Positions 12,330-25,990 of a DNA stretch of 64,000 bases are shown piece after piece. The notes beneath the pieces were generated by a model. The model was not told where the DNA came from and did not search any database. It was given only the letters and a program-made list of their open reading frames with translations. Position numbers and translations under genes: made by a program. The stretch is from Elysia chlorotica (taxonomy: Eukaryota; Mollusca; Gastropoda; Plakobranchidae): positions 462,281-526,280 of the forward strand of contig RQTK01000136.1 in NCBI GenBank assembly GCA_003991915.1, in the 5' to 3' direction. Numbering within the stretch: the stretch's first letter is position 1; the number at the start of each line of letters is the position of its first letter.

Positions 12330-14100
12330 GTAAGCCTTCTTTTTCTTATGCTTTTAAGACGAGACGTAAGCTATGTCTTGTTTGTGCATTCTACCCCTAG
12401 TATCTTCGCACTGTCTCTGTGTGTCAACACGTAAAACTGTATTATTAGACGTCACTTTTTAGATCCGTTTCTATATAGGATCTTTTTTCAGAAAGTAGTA
12501 GATTTTCTCTTCTGCAAAGAATATGATTGTCATAGTGTTGCCAGTACAAGCCATTCATCAGCTTTGTATCAATGGCAACTGTTCAAATTGAAATAGTCAA
12601 AAGTTACTTCTGATTGTACTATATAATGCTCTCTTTGCCTTGAATGGTACTTTTTTTTAAGCTTTGCAGTTACTGTTTTAATCCAGTGCGTTATTATTTT
12701 AATCTTAATTCCTTTTTCTGTATCATCTTTTTTTCACCCAATAGTTTTTTTTTATTTTATATGTGTAAAGGCTTAGAAAAATGGCTTAACAAGTTGGAAA
12801 CTTTAGCTTTTCTTGTGTTTATGAACTTCTCTTGAATTTTCTCCTTTGCAGGTGCAGAAATTGAGAAAAACAATCTATATTTTTGCATAATATCTCAAAA
12901 CAAAAATGTATGCTAATTCTTTGTTTTTCACCAGCAGCTACATATAATATTGCATGAGTGAAAATTTAAATTACTTTTTTATTTTGTCAGGATTTTGTCA
13001 CAGTTGTTGGGTTCAGTTACTGTACATACCACTCCTTTTTTTATCAATATGCAATTCACCAAAAAAATTCAAAATTCTGCTGCGACATTCACATTTAATT
13101 GATTATACATCTCTTTTTTTTTTATATCCCAGATGTAGTGTACGTCTTGTCGCAAGCCTTCTTCTTCTTATGCTTTTAAGACGAGACGTAAGCTACGTCT
13201 TGTTTGTGCATTCTACCCCTAGTATCTTCGCACTGTCTCTGTGTGTCAACACGTAAAACTGTATTGTTAGACGTCACTTTTTAGATCCGTTTCTATATAG
13301 GATCTTTTTTAAGAAAGTAGTAGATTTTCTCTTCTGCAAAGAATATGATTGTCATAGTGTTGCCAGTACAAGCCATTCATCAGCTTTGTATCAATGGCAA
13401 CTGTTCAAATTGAAATAGTCAAAAGTTACTTCTGATTGTACTATATAATGCTCTCTTTGCCTTGAATGGTACTTTTTTTTAAGCTTTGCAGTTACTGTTT
13501 TAATCCAGTGCGTTATTATTTTAATCTTAATTCCTTTTTCTGTATCATCTTTTTTTCACCCAATAGTTTTTTTTTATTTTATATGTGTAAAGGCTTAGAA
13601 AAATGGCTTAACAAGTTGGAAACTTTAGCTTTTCTTGTGTTTATGAACTTCTCTTGAATTTTCTCCTTTGCAGGTGCAGAAATTGAGAAAAACAATCTAT
13701 ATTTTTGCATAATATCTCAAAACAAAAATGTATGCTAATTCTTTGTTTTTCACCAGCAGCTACATATAATATTGCATGAGTGAAAATTTAAATTACTTTT
13801 TTATTTTGTCAGGATTTTGTCACAGTTGTTGGGTTCAGTTACTGTACATACCACTCCTTTTTTTATCAATATGCAATTCACCAAAAAAATTCAAAATTCT
13901 GCTGCGACATTCACATTTAATTGATTATACATCTCTTTTTTTTTTATATCCCAGATGTAGTGTACGTCTTGTCGTAAGCCTTCTTCTTCTTATGCTTTTA
14001 AGACGAGACGTAAGCTACGTCTTGTTTGTGCATTCTACCCCTAGTATCTTTGCACTGTCTCTGTGTGTCAACACGTAAAATTGTATTGTTAGACACTTGT
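12330..14100. repeat. 822-bp tandem duplication in MEIOC intron
   Basis: Units start at about 12330 and 13152, with a partial third from 13974. Identity is near complete over 822 bp (the gaacttctcttgaattttc segment recurs at exactly this spacing). The inverted intron copy at 9473-10657 has only one unit. Confidence 0.95.
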
Positions 14101-14103
14101 TTA

Positions 14104-14251
14104 GTTCAGTTACTGTACATACATCTAGTTCAGTTACTGTACATACATCTAGTTCAGTTACTGTACATACATCTAGTTCAGTTAATGTACATACATCTAG
14201 TTCAGTTACTGTACATACATCTAGTTCAGTTACTGTACATAACTCTCTTTG
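14104..14251. repeat. 24-bp minisatellite, about 6 units
   Basis: Reverse-complement version of the array at 9138-9472. The variant unit (cagttaatg) is third from the end that abuts aactctctttgttg, as in the inverted copy. Confidence 0.95.
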
Positions 14252-14271
14252 TTGTTTTTTCTCCACCCCAG

Positions 14272-14966
14272 ATGTGACAGCCCTGGCCGCCAGTATAGCC
14301 GACCTGGCCCTGCACACGCGCCAGGCCCGCACGGCCCAGTGGGTGGCGCTACAGATGGCCGACAAGGGAAACCTGGCGCTGTGTGATGCCGATACCTGTC
14401 TCAACATTGACAACCTGGATCTGAGTCCTTACACTAAATGTGCTGGGGGCCTGACAGTTTTGAATAAGAAAAATTCTGCGGGGGAAGACAGAGAAGTATC
14501 TAACGCTGGTTTTAAGGTATCTGTTGATGCAGATGTTAAGAGTAGAGAGGATGATGACTTTGTAGCTGACCAAAAGCATGGTAGTGGTGATTGTCAGGGT
14601 AATTCTGGCGTAAATGATGATGTTATGTTTAGTGCTGTCACTGCTAATGTTACAGAGGATGTACCCAGGCAGTCGACTGACAGAGATCAAGCAAGGACAG
14701 GGGGAGGTGGAGATCACCATGAGAATCTTGTACAAGGAGTGAGAGATGACTTTGTTTCAGTTACAAGTGAAAGTACTGGTCATGGTAGTGATACCGTAGA
14801 GGCTAATGTTAACTTTTTCATCAGAGAGGGTTTGGACAAGTTGAGCACAGAGAATAATGATGATGAGGATCAAACAGATTGTGATCAGACACAAGTGTGT
14901 CAGAAGTCGGAGGATGCGGGGGAGGATGGTGATGATGAGGAAGAAAAGGAAGGGGAAGATTGCTAG
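14272..14966 (+). CDS. MEIOC: MEIOC last exon with acidic tail
   Basis: Acceptor ctccaccccag|ATGTGACAG enters at phase 1. The start, DVTALAASIADLALHTRQ then ARTAQWVALQMADKG, is the end of the MEIOC domain (vertebrate pattern DVFALAxxIKE...RTALWCALQM). About 200 more codons follow, rich in Asp/Glu/Ser/Gly with no visible fold, ending in an acidic EEEKEGEDC and TAG at 14964. Vertebrate MEIOC ends shortly after the conserved block, so the acidic tail is an extension. No intron signal is needed. Confidence 0.9.
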
Positions 14967-17900
14967 GATGGTTCTTCCGTCTACTTAGTAAAGAACCGGG
15001 CTGACCTGTAGTAATACACAAGTAGCGTAGCAAGTAGTGAGAAGCATTGGGTGAAAAAAGATAGAGAGACGGAGGTATGGAGTTGATGGTTGGGGGATAA
15101 AGGGAGCAACATATATATAAATATCCGCACTATTTTCTGTACAGGTACAATAATGCCATTTGTATGCTGCTGTGTGTTTCTCAAAATGTCACTAAAGAAG
15201 TAACATTTTTCTTTCTGTGTGTATGTTAATTATAACACATTGATATATATATATATAATATATATACTTAAAAATTTATTGTAACTGATTTTTAGCATAG
15301 AGAATGAAATTATTCCTCATTCTGTCAGTCACTCTATAGAAATCTTCCTTAGAACCTCGACACATTCAACATTAAAGAAGCTTCACTCTCCGAGAGAGTA
15401 AATTCCTTTAATGTGTGCTTAAACCGCAAAAGTTAGAGCCTCCACAGAGAATAATTATGATCAATGTTAGCATATTGTGTTGCTTTCAGTCTTTCACTTC
15501 TTTTCAGATATTTTAATTTAAATACATTTTGAGTTATAACAGTGACAGTAGAAAAAATATGTGACTTTAGAAGCAATGAATTGATATCATAATTATATTG
15601 AGACTTGGCAGTAGTACAATAGTTTGATTGTCTGTAGTATTTATGTTTTTTTTATGTAGTTGTTGTTTTTTTAAATAACCTGGTCATCTTGTTTTCTTTT
15701 TGAGTCCAAGACATGGATTTGCCATAAAGCTCAAATAATCATTCCATTTCTGAGCTGATGACTCGCTTGAAGAACCTTGATGAAAAAATTGATGTATCCA
15801 CATACTTCAGAAGTGTATATCAAGAAATATTGTTGTTGTTGCTTGAAATCTGTTAAGTTATGTGTGTAAATTTGTATTAGTGTTCTCTTCTTACTACCAG
15901 CCATGTCTGTCAAAGGTTTTATAAGGAAAGAGAGAATTTACTGATAGTTGTCAAAGGTTTGGCAATACCTTGAAATAACCTTTTCAAGAAGGCTGCTCAA
16001 GTTTTTTTCCTGTGTTGTGATTAAGTTTTCGTGATTGTCAAGGTATATATATATGGTTTGGCAATACCTTGAGGTTACCTTCTCAACAAAGCTGCGTAAG
16101 TTGTTTTCTTATATTGTGGTTAACTTTTCGTGTTTGTCAAGGTATATATAATTATGTATGAAGTTAGGTGGAAACAATTTTTTTTCTTGTATACTTTTTG
16201 CATGAAATTTGACAAAAGACATAAATTGGATTGTAGAAGTACCTGCATAACATTATAAACCAGGGTAAAGGAGGCTCTTCAGGTAGCTGCGACCAAACAA
16301 GAGTACAATGAGGAATGCAGCAACTCCAGCAAACCAGTGCCAACTCACAGATGGTAGCCCTGCAATAGAGGCTGTTTAAGGAAGCTGCAACCAAAAAAGT
16401 GTACTATGAAGAATGCATTTAAGTGAGGAATGCAACAGCTCCAGCGGGCCATTGACAACTCACAGATGGGAGCCCTGCAAGAGAGACTGCCATTTCAACA
16501 TCAAGTTCTGCAGCCACATGGATTGCTGTTCCAGGGAAGTAGGCCCATGATTAGCCTTGATTGACAGAGCTTTGCTTCATAGATGGAAATTTATCAATTA
16601 TGATTTGCAATTTCCTTTGCATTAGAGTATACAGCGTTTTCTAGTTGTCTGTTGTTTGTTTTCAATGACAATATTTCATTTTGTTGTCGTAGTGTAAACT
16701 TGTAAGGAACAGTGAATAATTTTGACATTTACCGTTTGTTTAATATTTTGCGATTTCACTTTTTATGAGTTTAAGTTTTAAAAACGGTGTGTGTTAAAAG
16801 CATCTATGGATGCAATTACTTTTTGAACATTCCCAGTACATTTTGTAGAAATGCCTAGTAAATCTATTTATTATGGTACGTGTACTGTTAATTATCCTTG
16901 TTTGATATCTGTATTGGCACAATTTTATCAAGGTTGCACAGTTTTTGTTTTGTCATGGGTACCAAAATATTGATCTTTTGCCTTCCAACTTCCATCACTT
17001 GTTCATGTTTTCTTGTGAACTATGGTAACTTTATATAAATATGTAAAACCTAGTGTGAAAACTAAGTGTAAAGTGTTTTCAATAGTCTTCACAATTCCTG
17101 CCTCCTTTTCCAAGTACAGAGCACACATTAGCTCCAAGTTAACTGGCTGTAGGTTTTTGTTATTTGTGTATTGATCCTTTCTTTATTTCTATTTTGCGTG
17201 GTGTGGGAGCCTTTGAAAATTAAGGCATAGGGTCCAAATGGACCACAGTAGGTATTTGTACAATGTTAAAGGCCTGGCTCTGTCTGAATATTCAACACTT
17301 TGAATTTTTCAAATACAGTGCACTCCACTTAATTCAACATCTATTAATTCAAAAGTCTCCTTTATTGGACATAATTTGAAAAGTCCTAAAGAAATCTGTT
17401 CTAGTACCTTCTTGTATACCTTTGCTTATTTTGATGATTTACTGCTTTAATTCTATTCGTTCGACATTTTTCCAACCTTACAAAATGTAATAAACTTTGT
17501 ACAGGCAAGAAGTCACTGTATAATGTCCAAAGTACACCACTGAGTAGATTCCTATCTAGACCCTTAACCAAGCCACTCTAGATTTGGCACTGTTTTAAAA
17601 TACTATATATCTCTCAATTCGACTTTCCCATAATTCGACATGAAATTTCTGATCCCTGTAATGTCGAATTGTTACCTTAATATTTAAGTTTTTATGCTTT
17701 ATTCAAGCTTCAAAGTCATGATAGACTAAAATGGGTTTTTTTGCACTTTAAAGCCATAAACATATAATTATCTTGGATTGGCTAAGGCCCAACATGCATC
17801 TAATCTTCCCAGCTACTACTCAAGTATAATAAATTGTGGCTACATGATATTTTACAATACTTTACATTATCATAAAGAGATGATAACATGTGAGTTAGTA

Positions 17901-18690
17901 ACATTTGATGTACACAAAATAGTACGATTGTTTTATTAGTTTTAAAGAGAAAGATATACTGGTCCAATATAAGATAACCATTAATGGAATGTTTGTTGTT
18001 GCTCGACCGTTTTGTAATTATCTCCATTGGATATTGTCAAAGATCTCTATTGGTAAAGATCTCTGAGAAGATTCTCTTTGTATAACTAGATAGCTTCTCT
18101 ATGAAGCGTCTGTGTTATATGTATATAAGCAAATACCATCCCTTAAATGTAGCCTGTAGTACTCTTAATGTAATGAGTTGTTAATCATTCTAAAATGATT
18201 TGAAATGAATAGGCCTCTCTCTCCATTTGTGTTTATTTTGTGGTATGTGGTACCAAACTAGGGCTTACATTTCTAAGGCAAGATTAAATGTTAGAGCAAA
18301 TGTAGTTAAAAATGGTAAAATAGTATTTGAAATAGTCAAACACAAACAAGAGGATTAGAATAGTAGTTATTTTTGTTCTAGAAGGATGTTGACGGACTCT
18401 TTTTGGATCCAGGAAACTAGCCATTTTCTTTCTTTGGTTTGCTTGAGGTGTTTTTTAGATGTGAATGCTGTGCATATATCATTGCCGAAGTATTTCATCA
18501 CCATGCTATGTTGAATCCACCCAACGGGCCTATGGTGACGCCAGTAAAGGAAGCAATGCCTTTAGACCTTGTGTGTTTCTAGATGAGCAAAAAACGTTAT
18601 CCACCACTGCCTCTAAATATAAGATAGGATTGATATCTTCAAATTTCGCTTGTGACCACAGTTGAACATTTGCTACCACTATCTTTTTCC
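14967..18690. other. MEIOC 3' flank / probable 3' UTR and intergenic DNA
   Basis: AT-rich with no conserved ORF. Two imperfect tandem duplications are visible. At about 15945-16150 two ~110-bp units share ggtttggcaataccttga and tgtcaaggtatatata. At about 16265-16495 two units share gaatgcagcaactccag and caactcacagatgg. AATAAA-type signals occur (for example near 17490) but I cannot choose a polyadenylation site. Confidence 0.5.
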
Positions 18691-18699
18691 ATTTTTCTC

Positions 18700-19500
18700 T
18701 GTCCTTCACTTCACTTAACAAGCAAAATTTTTCTGGGGTATTTCTGACTCCTCCTCAAGTTGATTAATTTTATATATGTTTTTGTCCACCCATCCTTCTT
18801 TTTCCATGTTTTGGTTCACATAGGATCAGTTCATGTACAATATCTTTCTTTTTTATATGGTAATGCTTGCTGAAACTAAGACGCCTTTTCTTTATTACAG
18901 TTGTGATCTCAGGCAGAGTTCCGTACGGGGTTTTTCTTGGAATCCTGTCCTGCCATGTGATACCCTTAACTACCCTGAGCATTGTATAGGCTGAGACAGG
19001 AGTTATCGCATCCTCGCCCTGTCTCATGTGTAGCAGCACATACAATTGTCAGACGTTAGTCTTGGGGCATGTCCACAATATAGCCTATATAGTGCTGATG
19101 TTGGACGTTAAACCAACTCAACAACAGTATAGGCCTAGGCCTGTGTTATGTCTAACTCCTTGTTTGCTCCCTTTGTCAAAAGTTGCTGATCCATAGAGAA
19201 AAACTTTCTACTGCAACTCTTAAAAACGTCTTCTTCAGTTCTTGAATCTCTAATCATAGTTCTGATAGCATTGATTGTGGAGTCTTTAACATCTTAACCA
19301 CTTGGAAATAGGAGATATTGATTAAGCCTGATCTAATTATGTTGGTTGATCTTGTGTTATAATAGTACCTCCTATCTTGTTTTGAGTGTTTCATGAATTG
19401 CTCTATTAGTTTGTGTCTGCTGTTGTGCTCAAATGCTGTAATAAATGTTGCTTGTTTACCTAGTTTTATTTTAGCCTTAGAGGAGGGAATCTTTGTAGGC
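18700..19500 (-). mobile_element. Decayed non-LTR retrotransposon relic
   Basis: The minus-strand translation at about 18950-18770 has a KKRRLSFSKHYHIKKK block followed by a basic HGKRRMGG motif, the LINE post-RT pattern (RRLxxxGH...GKRxxGRP). Flanking minus-strand frames at 19150-19500 are broken by stops. It is interrupted by a plus-strand SINE at 18965-19126. Confidence 0.5.
18965..19126 (+). mobile_element. tRNA-derived SINE, 5'-truncated
   Basis: Body and tail only: ggctgagacaggagttatc, tcatgtgtagcagcacat, catgtccacaatatagcct and gttggacgttaaaccaactc. Confidence 0.85.
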
Positions 19501-19509
19501 AAGATTCAA

Positions 19510-20459
19510 TATTTGAATGATACTTTCAAAAGGACTTAGATGATTAGGGTTGTGAATTGTATATAGGTATAGATTCAGGATTATTGTGGTGGCTAGCATA
19601 AAGATCTTGTATTGTAAAGATGTAGTATGATGTTGTTAAAATATCCTCAAAGACGTTCTTTGTTGACATGTCAATTTTAAATGTAATCTTGATGGTTTAG
19701 GTAGCCAATGTTGTTGCTATCACTCTTTATTCCATCTCTGTGTTGTTTTGTGATACTCTGAAATCTGTTTTCATTTGAAAACAATTTTGAAGTTAATGAT
19801 GAGTATCAGTGCTCAAAAGTTTTCCTAAAAAATCGATGTCAATAATGTCTTAGTATGAAGTGACATGTGTTACAAAGTGATGTGATAACTGCAAATAATT
19901 TACCATCTATACATTCATTATATTAGTATGCAATGGAAAAAAACAACCTTTAAAATTGTGTTGCTTTTGATGCCTATTCTGTTGTTTTGCAAATAACTTT
20001 GTTCAAATTCTTATTGCTACCTGCATGTACAAAGCTTGCCAGCTCAAAAACATTTGATATGCAGTATTGAATTTGCTGGTGGAGTTAAGAATTCCTCTCA
20101 TTCAGGTATGTCAAGATTGAGGCGAAAATCTGGAACTACCTAGGCATGCATTGTCTGCATGTTTTTGTAGTTCCCTGGTAAAAGCACAGAACGTTCACAA
20201 TTTTTATTTTGTGCTAAATATTGAGCAAAAAAAAAGTGTTTTCCTCAGTTTCTGAGTCTGAAAGTGGGACATTTTAAAAAGTTACTAGAAAAACTACATG
20301 TAATAGAAATTTTTTATAAATGTAAAAAGCCCATAAAACAATATATGCACGAACTAAAATTTAAGAATCAAATAACATAAAAGAAAGTAAAATTTCTGCC
20401 TTTTCCACTCTTTTTCTAGACCTTGACACATCCATTAAATGGCTCTTTTTTCTTGTATC

Positions 20460-20461
<2 letters not shown>
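19510..20461. other. Intergenic, no feature seen
   Basis: AT-rich DNA without recognisable genes or repeats. Confidence 0.5.

Positions 20462-20512
<51 letters not shown>
20462..20512. repeat. Poly(T) run, ~51 nt
   Basis: An uninterrupted T homopolymer upstream of the LINE fragment. Its length is likely to be unreliable in any assembly. It could be the tail of a minus-strand insertion, but I see no element attached to it. Confidence 0.9.
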
Positions 20513-20627
20513 TAGTCTCATTTCGAACTTATGTAATGGAATAAATCTACCAATTTATATAAATGCCAATTATAAAGGCAGTAAGTATATGGATATAACT
20601 TTGAAATGCTCAAACAAGTTACTTTAA

Positions 20628-21800
20628 ATCCTAGAAAAACAGTCCACTCCTCATTCTTTAGAGATCGGAGTCCCACAGGGTTCAGTCCTTGGGCCAGTCT
20701 TGTACACAATGTACACATTTCCATTAGGTAACATCATAAGACACCACTTGACACCATTTCATATGTATGCTGATGACACCCAGCTTTACAAATCCACCAC
20801 TCCTGATCAAATTCCATCAATGATATCAGATCTTGAGTCTTGTATTGTAGATGTTAAAGCTTGGTTAACAAGCAACAAGCTCAAAATGAATGATGAAAAA
20901 ACTGAAATTGTACCATGTGCTACCACAGCAAAACTGAATTCACTAAGTGTTGACCACATTGATATTGGTGACGAAATTGTTAATTTTTCGTGTAAGGCCA
21001 AAAATTTGGGTGTTTATTTAGATAGTGAACTGTCCATGGAAGCCCAAATTAATCACATTTGTAAAGTGACATATCTTGAACTGAGAAAAATTGGCCAGAT
21101 TAGATCATACCTTGACCACCATGCTACCCAGAAACTTGTTTCAGCCTTTATACTATCTAGGCTTGACTACTGTAACTCCATTCTCGCGGGCCTACCATCA
21201 GACAAATTAAATAAACTGCAGCGAATTCAGAACAGTGCTGCCAGGCTTGTCTTGAAAAAATCTAAGAGAGACCATATAACCCCCTTACTTAATGAGCTTC
21301 ATTGGCTCCCAGTTAAGGCCAGAATTGAGTACAAACTAGCCATTCTTTGCTTTAAAAGCCTTAATTGTAATTTTCCATCATACATATCAGACCTCCTCAC
21401 TCCATACACACCCTCTAGAGCACTAAGATCAAGCAGCTCTAATTTATTAAGCACATCGAGAGTGAAGCTTAAATCTTATGGTGAGAGAGCATTTTCCTTC
21501 ATTGGCCCAAAAGTTTGGAATTCCCTTCCTAGTGACATCAGGGAAATAACAAAATTAGACCAGTTTAAAAGTAAACTCAAGACACATCTTTTTACAAAAC
21601 ATTTTCAATCCTAGTCACCAGTGTAGATGTGGTTAAGTTCTGTTTCTATTGTGTATTTTGCTTATGTTGTATTAGTTGTATGTAAGTGGGTGAATGTATT
21701 AACATTGTAAGGCGCCTAGGGCCCACATTGTGGGGAGTGGGCGCCCTATAAATGCCATTATTATTATTTTATTATTATTATTATTATTACTCTAATGTAT
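20628..21800 (+). mobile_element. 5'-truncated LINE, CR1/L2 superfamily (RT 3' half)
   Basis: An uninterrupted frame to 21614 starts just inside the RT domain. GVPQGSVLGPVLY (motif B) lies upstream of the first ATG at 20700; then FHMYADDTQLY (YADD catalytic motif), LKMNDEKTE and LGVYLDSELSM follow, and the C-terminal region LHWLPVKARIEYKLA with WNSLPSDIRE. These are typical of vertebrate and invertebrate L2/CR1 LINEs. The 3' end is a ggcgcctagggccc / gggcgccctataaatgc hairpin followed by a (TTA)n tail to about 21790, the microsatellite-like tail expected of this group. The open frame suggests a fairly recent insertion. Endonuclease and the N-terminal half of RT are missing. Confidence 0.92.
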
Positions 21801-24800
21801 TAATGTCATAAGGTGAGCTTTTTTACTTGGTAAAAAGAATACGGCCTTGTTTATATCAAGTTTCTGAGAGCTTTCACTCCAAGGCTGAATCAATACTGCA
21901 TATCTATGTATTGCTTATTTCATCCATCCTTTAAAATTGCTTGTTTTTTGTTTTTGTTTTTTTTTTTATGAAAAAAAAAAACTTTTTTCCTTGTTGTTAT
22001 GCCGGCTACAAATTCTTCACCAAAAGTTGTCTTTCTTTGCACATTGTGTTCCTCTGCTCGAAATATGAAATAGAAATTATTTACTTTTTTGCACATATTT
22101 CCCAAAATTGAACCATACTGTTGTAAATTATATCTATTTTCTAATGATGTTGATGTGACATATCATAAATGTTATTGTTTTATAAAGAAAGATTTTACAT
22201 TTTCTACAATTTCAATGATTCAGGATGAATTGTTCCACAAACAGCTTTGTAATTCTCTTAAATAGTAGTAGGCCTAGTACCTAAGCACATGATGTTAGGT
22301 CTATCAGCTCTCACACTATGAATTATACCCTTTTTCATGTACTTTATCTGTTTACTGACAAACAAGGCTTGACTTTTGTGACCCAAAAGCAGTCGATTAA
22401 TTGTGTTTTGTTTTTGTAAGTTATGATTCACCATAGTTTGATCTGTAGAAAAGCTATTGAAGACAATGTTAACTTTCGATTATGTGTGATTATGTGTCAA
22501 AGTCAATAACAACAAAAGGTTAGATGACTTGCCTGATTACATTCAATATATATTAATACATGTATATGTAATCTCAATAGAAAAAAAAGTATATTTTTCA
22601 ATTGGAACATAGATCTGTGACAGTTATATAAAAATACTTCTGATACAGAATGTAAACAATAGTTTGAAACTTATAGCTGTTTGTCTTCTGTTTCTGTACT
22701 TATAGAACTATGTATAAAAGGGAAAATATGCAATGCGGTATCTTAGATATTTGTTCAGTTTGATCAAAAATGATTAGCTCTTATTGTGTATTGGATCACC
22801 TTGTCGTTTATTTTTCTAGTCAAACATTGTGTTAAATTTTAGTCTACGTATAAAGAACAAGTAGATATAGACACCCAACCATGACATCTAAGTACATGGC
22901 AAACCAGGTACCTAAAGCTATTTTCTGTTTGAACTTAGAACCTCTATTTACTAACCCGCCCCCATGTTGTGTAGGACCAAACTAAATGAAAAAAGAGGCT
23001 CTTAAAGTTAATTTCTCATAGCTTTTACCTACACATTAATTTATTTTTGAAACCTGACTGTTTAAGGACTATGGATTATAACACTGTTCTGAAATTCCAC
23101 AATAATTATAAAGAGTCAGGATTTTCAGGTAGTGCTTAGCAGTTGTTAAAATTAGCCTTATAGTGAAAACGACAGCTGCTCAGAACTATTCTAAATAAAT
23201 TTCATCTATATCGATTTTATGTGTCTTCCTCTTCTAAAAAATATTTCGAAAATTCCAGATGGCTTATCTCCTTAATAGTTTTAAGCATAAGCTGTCAGTC
23301 AAAAACCATCAAACGTTCCACTAACAATACCAGTAATACCGGTACCTCAAAAGTTTTTGTTACGCTCTATTTATAAGGGATGATGTACACATATAATAAA
23401 TCCTTAATCTACATTCTGAACAAAGGTGACCCAAGAGGAATCCATGTTGAGTCAAATCCTTTTGTAGGTTTATTGTGATTGAATTTAGGAGTCAGATCAA
23501 CGGAACATTGTTCTTTACACGTGTTGTTTGAGATGGTGTCATGTTAAATAATTATAATACAAAGGTAATTTGTGTAATATTGTGGTCTTCTACTTTAAAA
23601 AGGCAGGAAACTTGATAGATATATTTGAATATTTTTATATTTATATTAATAATGTATGGAAGAAAACTACTAAGAAAATACATTTTATACAATGTTTTTA
23701 CATTTTATAATATATTTTACACAAGAAACGAAGAAAGTTCAAAGCATATTTTGTTGTTTACAATTACATCATTCTGAATGACAATATGGACCATATGTGA
23801 TAGACAGTTTTAAGTCTTCCCATGTGTCAAGTATCAGTGTACTTACTATGTATGAATTTATTGTTAAATGACATGTGAAATAATAAAGATAATATTTATT
23901 TGTGTTTAAGAAAAAAGTGAAACTAGAAATGAATTTATAGTCACTTTGGGTGATTGTCCCTACCAAAACAATCTGATAATTTTTACATGTACATGTATTA
24001 GTTCTAGTGAATGATAAAAAAAAAAGGTTTTATGTGTTCTCTCTATGTCAGTACTGTTGTATCATTTTTATGTTTTCTTTACAATATGCAATTCTTCTCT
24101 CGATAAAACCTTTACTGGAAATGAAACATGCTGAAAAGAAATTGAATCTCATGTGGACCATATTGTTATCTCCTCCAGGATATGAAAACTGGCATATCTT
24201 TAAGTTTTGCTCCTTCATCAAGTTTCTCTTCTGGTTTTTTTATTTATTTATTAATTTTTATTTTTTTTTTACAATATTTGAAACATTTTGCTGATCAAGA
24301 ACAGTATGTCAAACTTGAAGGAGTCTAAGGAGTCTGTGCCATTGTGAGAAATGCTTTGGAACATAATATATGTTTTCATTGCATGAGCACATAGCTATAT
24401 GTTGCCATTAATTTTATAAACCTTTGATTTTTTTTCCTACACAAAACCACCTATAGGTGTCTGTGACGAGGTGAAAAAAAGTTGCCTAACTTTAGTATCA
24501 TTATTCCTTTTAAAGTTCATTACAAACTTCAATACTTTTTAATTTAACTTGGGATATGAGATAGAGTATGTATAGTGGATTATCCCAAAGAAATGTAGAA
24601 GGTTTTGCAATGATCTAGCAAATATGAATCAATTGAGGAAAAAAAAGAAAGTCTTTTGGACAAATTCAATAAAGAGCACCCAGAAATTTTTGTAAAGCAC
24701 TGTTCGTATTTAATTACTCTTGATCTTGTAAGAAGAAAAAAAATATTGACATATTTTCACTGTGAAAACATGAATTTTTTTCTTTTCTTCAATGTTATAT

Positions 24801-25850
24801 GTTGTTCCTTATCAAAGCTTTTAATATTTGTTCTAATACCACAAAAATGTTGATATAACTTTTATAAGACGGAAAACCATAATGAATGGATTATTAGGAA
24901 TACAATGAGATAATGTTCGACCTGGATCAGAAGTATAAGATAGAGAGGTACAAGATGTGCACTGAACAGCGTTTTGAAAACACAGTGTTGGACTGTGGGT
25001 GTTGGTTTGAGGTACATATAGCCCCTTTGTCATTTATATGTTGTTTGGTATTTAGTTGGACGTAATGGATTGTATTTCCTATTTTGTGTTAATAATAATA
25101 TCTAAGAAAAATCAACACTATCTGTTTGGTTTCTAAGATTTATGCCCACACTGTTTCTTCATGCATGCATTTGTAAAAGATGTCAGCAATCTAATAGATG
25201 TACATGTACTGTATTATCAACTGATCTTAGATTTAATATGTTTCTATTGTAAAGGCGTTTTAATCATTTGCTTCATTGAAGGTGTTTGTGATAAAAAAAA
25301 ATGTTCTTTGCTACTTTTGGAATCAAATGATCTTTCATCAGTTACATTGTTTTTATGTAAGAGAATTTCGTAAAAACGTGTACAAAGAAAAAAATCAACT
25401 TTGCCTCTTTAACAGGCAAAATGTTTAGTAAAACAGAATACTGAAAAGTTATTTTGGTTGAGGAAACCAACCATGCCAAAATAACAAAAAAATTTTGTTT
25501 AATTTAACCCTCCAAGGTTTAAGTGTGATTTAAGAGCGGTGTGTATTTTTCCATGATCACTTTATTAGAGGGCTTTTTGTTGTGTTTTTTTTAATTAAGT
25601 CACAGCGCCACAAAAATGCTTTGAGGGGTAATGCAAATTGTAAAACTTTTTACTGAAGCTCCCTTAAAACAGGTAGATGATTTTGAGCTATGTGTATATT
25701 TTAAACAATAGTAATTGTTTAACAAAGTAGCGGGTCATGGCTAGTTATGTCTTTTAAGATTGTGTGTGACTTTATATGTCCAATGGCACATATAGAACTC
25801 GCAAAGTGTTAAGGTTGTGGTACAAGTAGAGAAATCAGAGAATAGCGAGT
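21801..25850. other. Intergenic AT-rich DNA, no gene seen
   Basis: No conserved ORF, SINE or clear tandem repeat. Short open frames here lack homology cues or splice context. Confidence 0.5.
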
Positions 25851-25851
25851 T

Positions 25852-25990
25852 GTTTTTGTTGTTGTTGAGTTGGTTTAACGTCCAACATCAGCACTATATA
25901 GGCTATATTGTGAACTGGTCCCAAGTCTGACGTCTGATAATTTTATGTGCTGCCACACACGAGACAGGGTGGGAATACCATAACTCCGGA
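25852..25990 (-). mobile_element. tRNA-derived SINE, tail half
   Basis: gttgttgagttggtttaac, cagcactatataggctat, gctgccacacacgagacagg and gggaataccataactcc, minus orientation; the head is lost. Confidence 0.85.
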
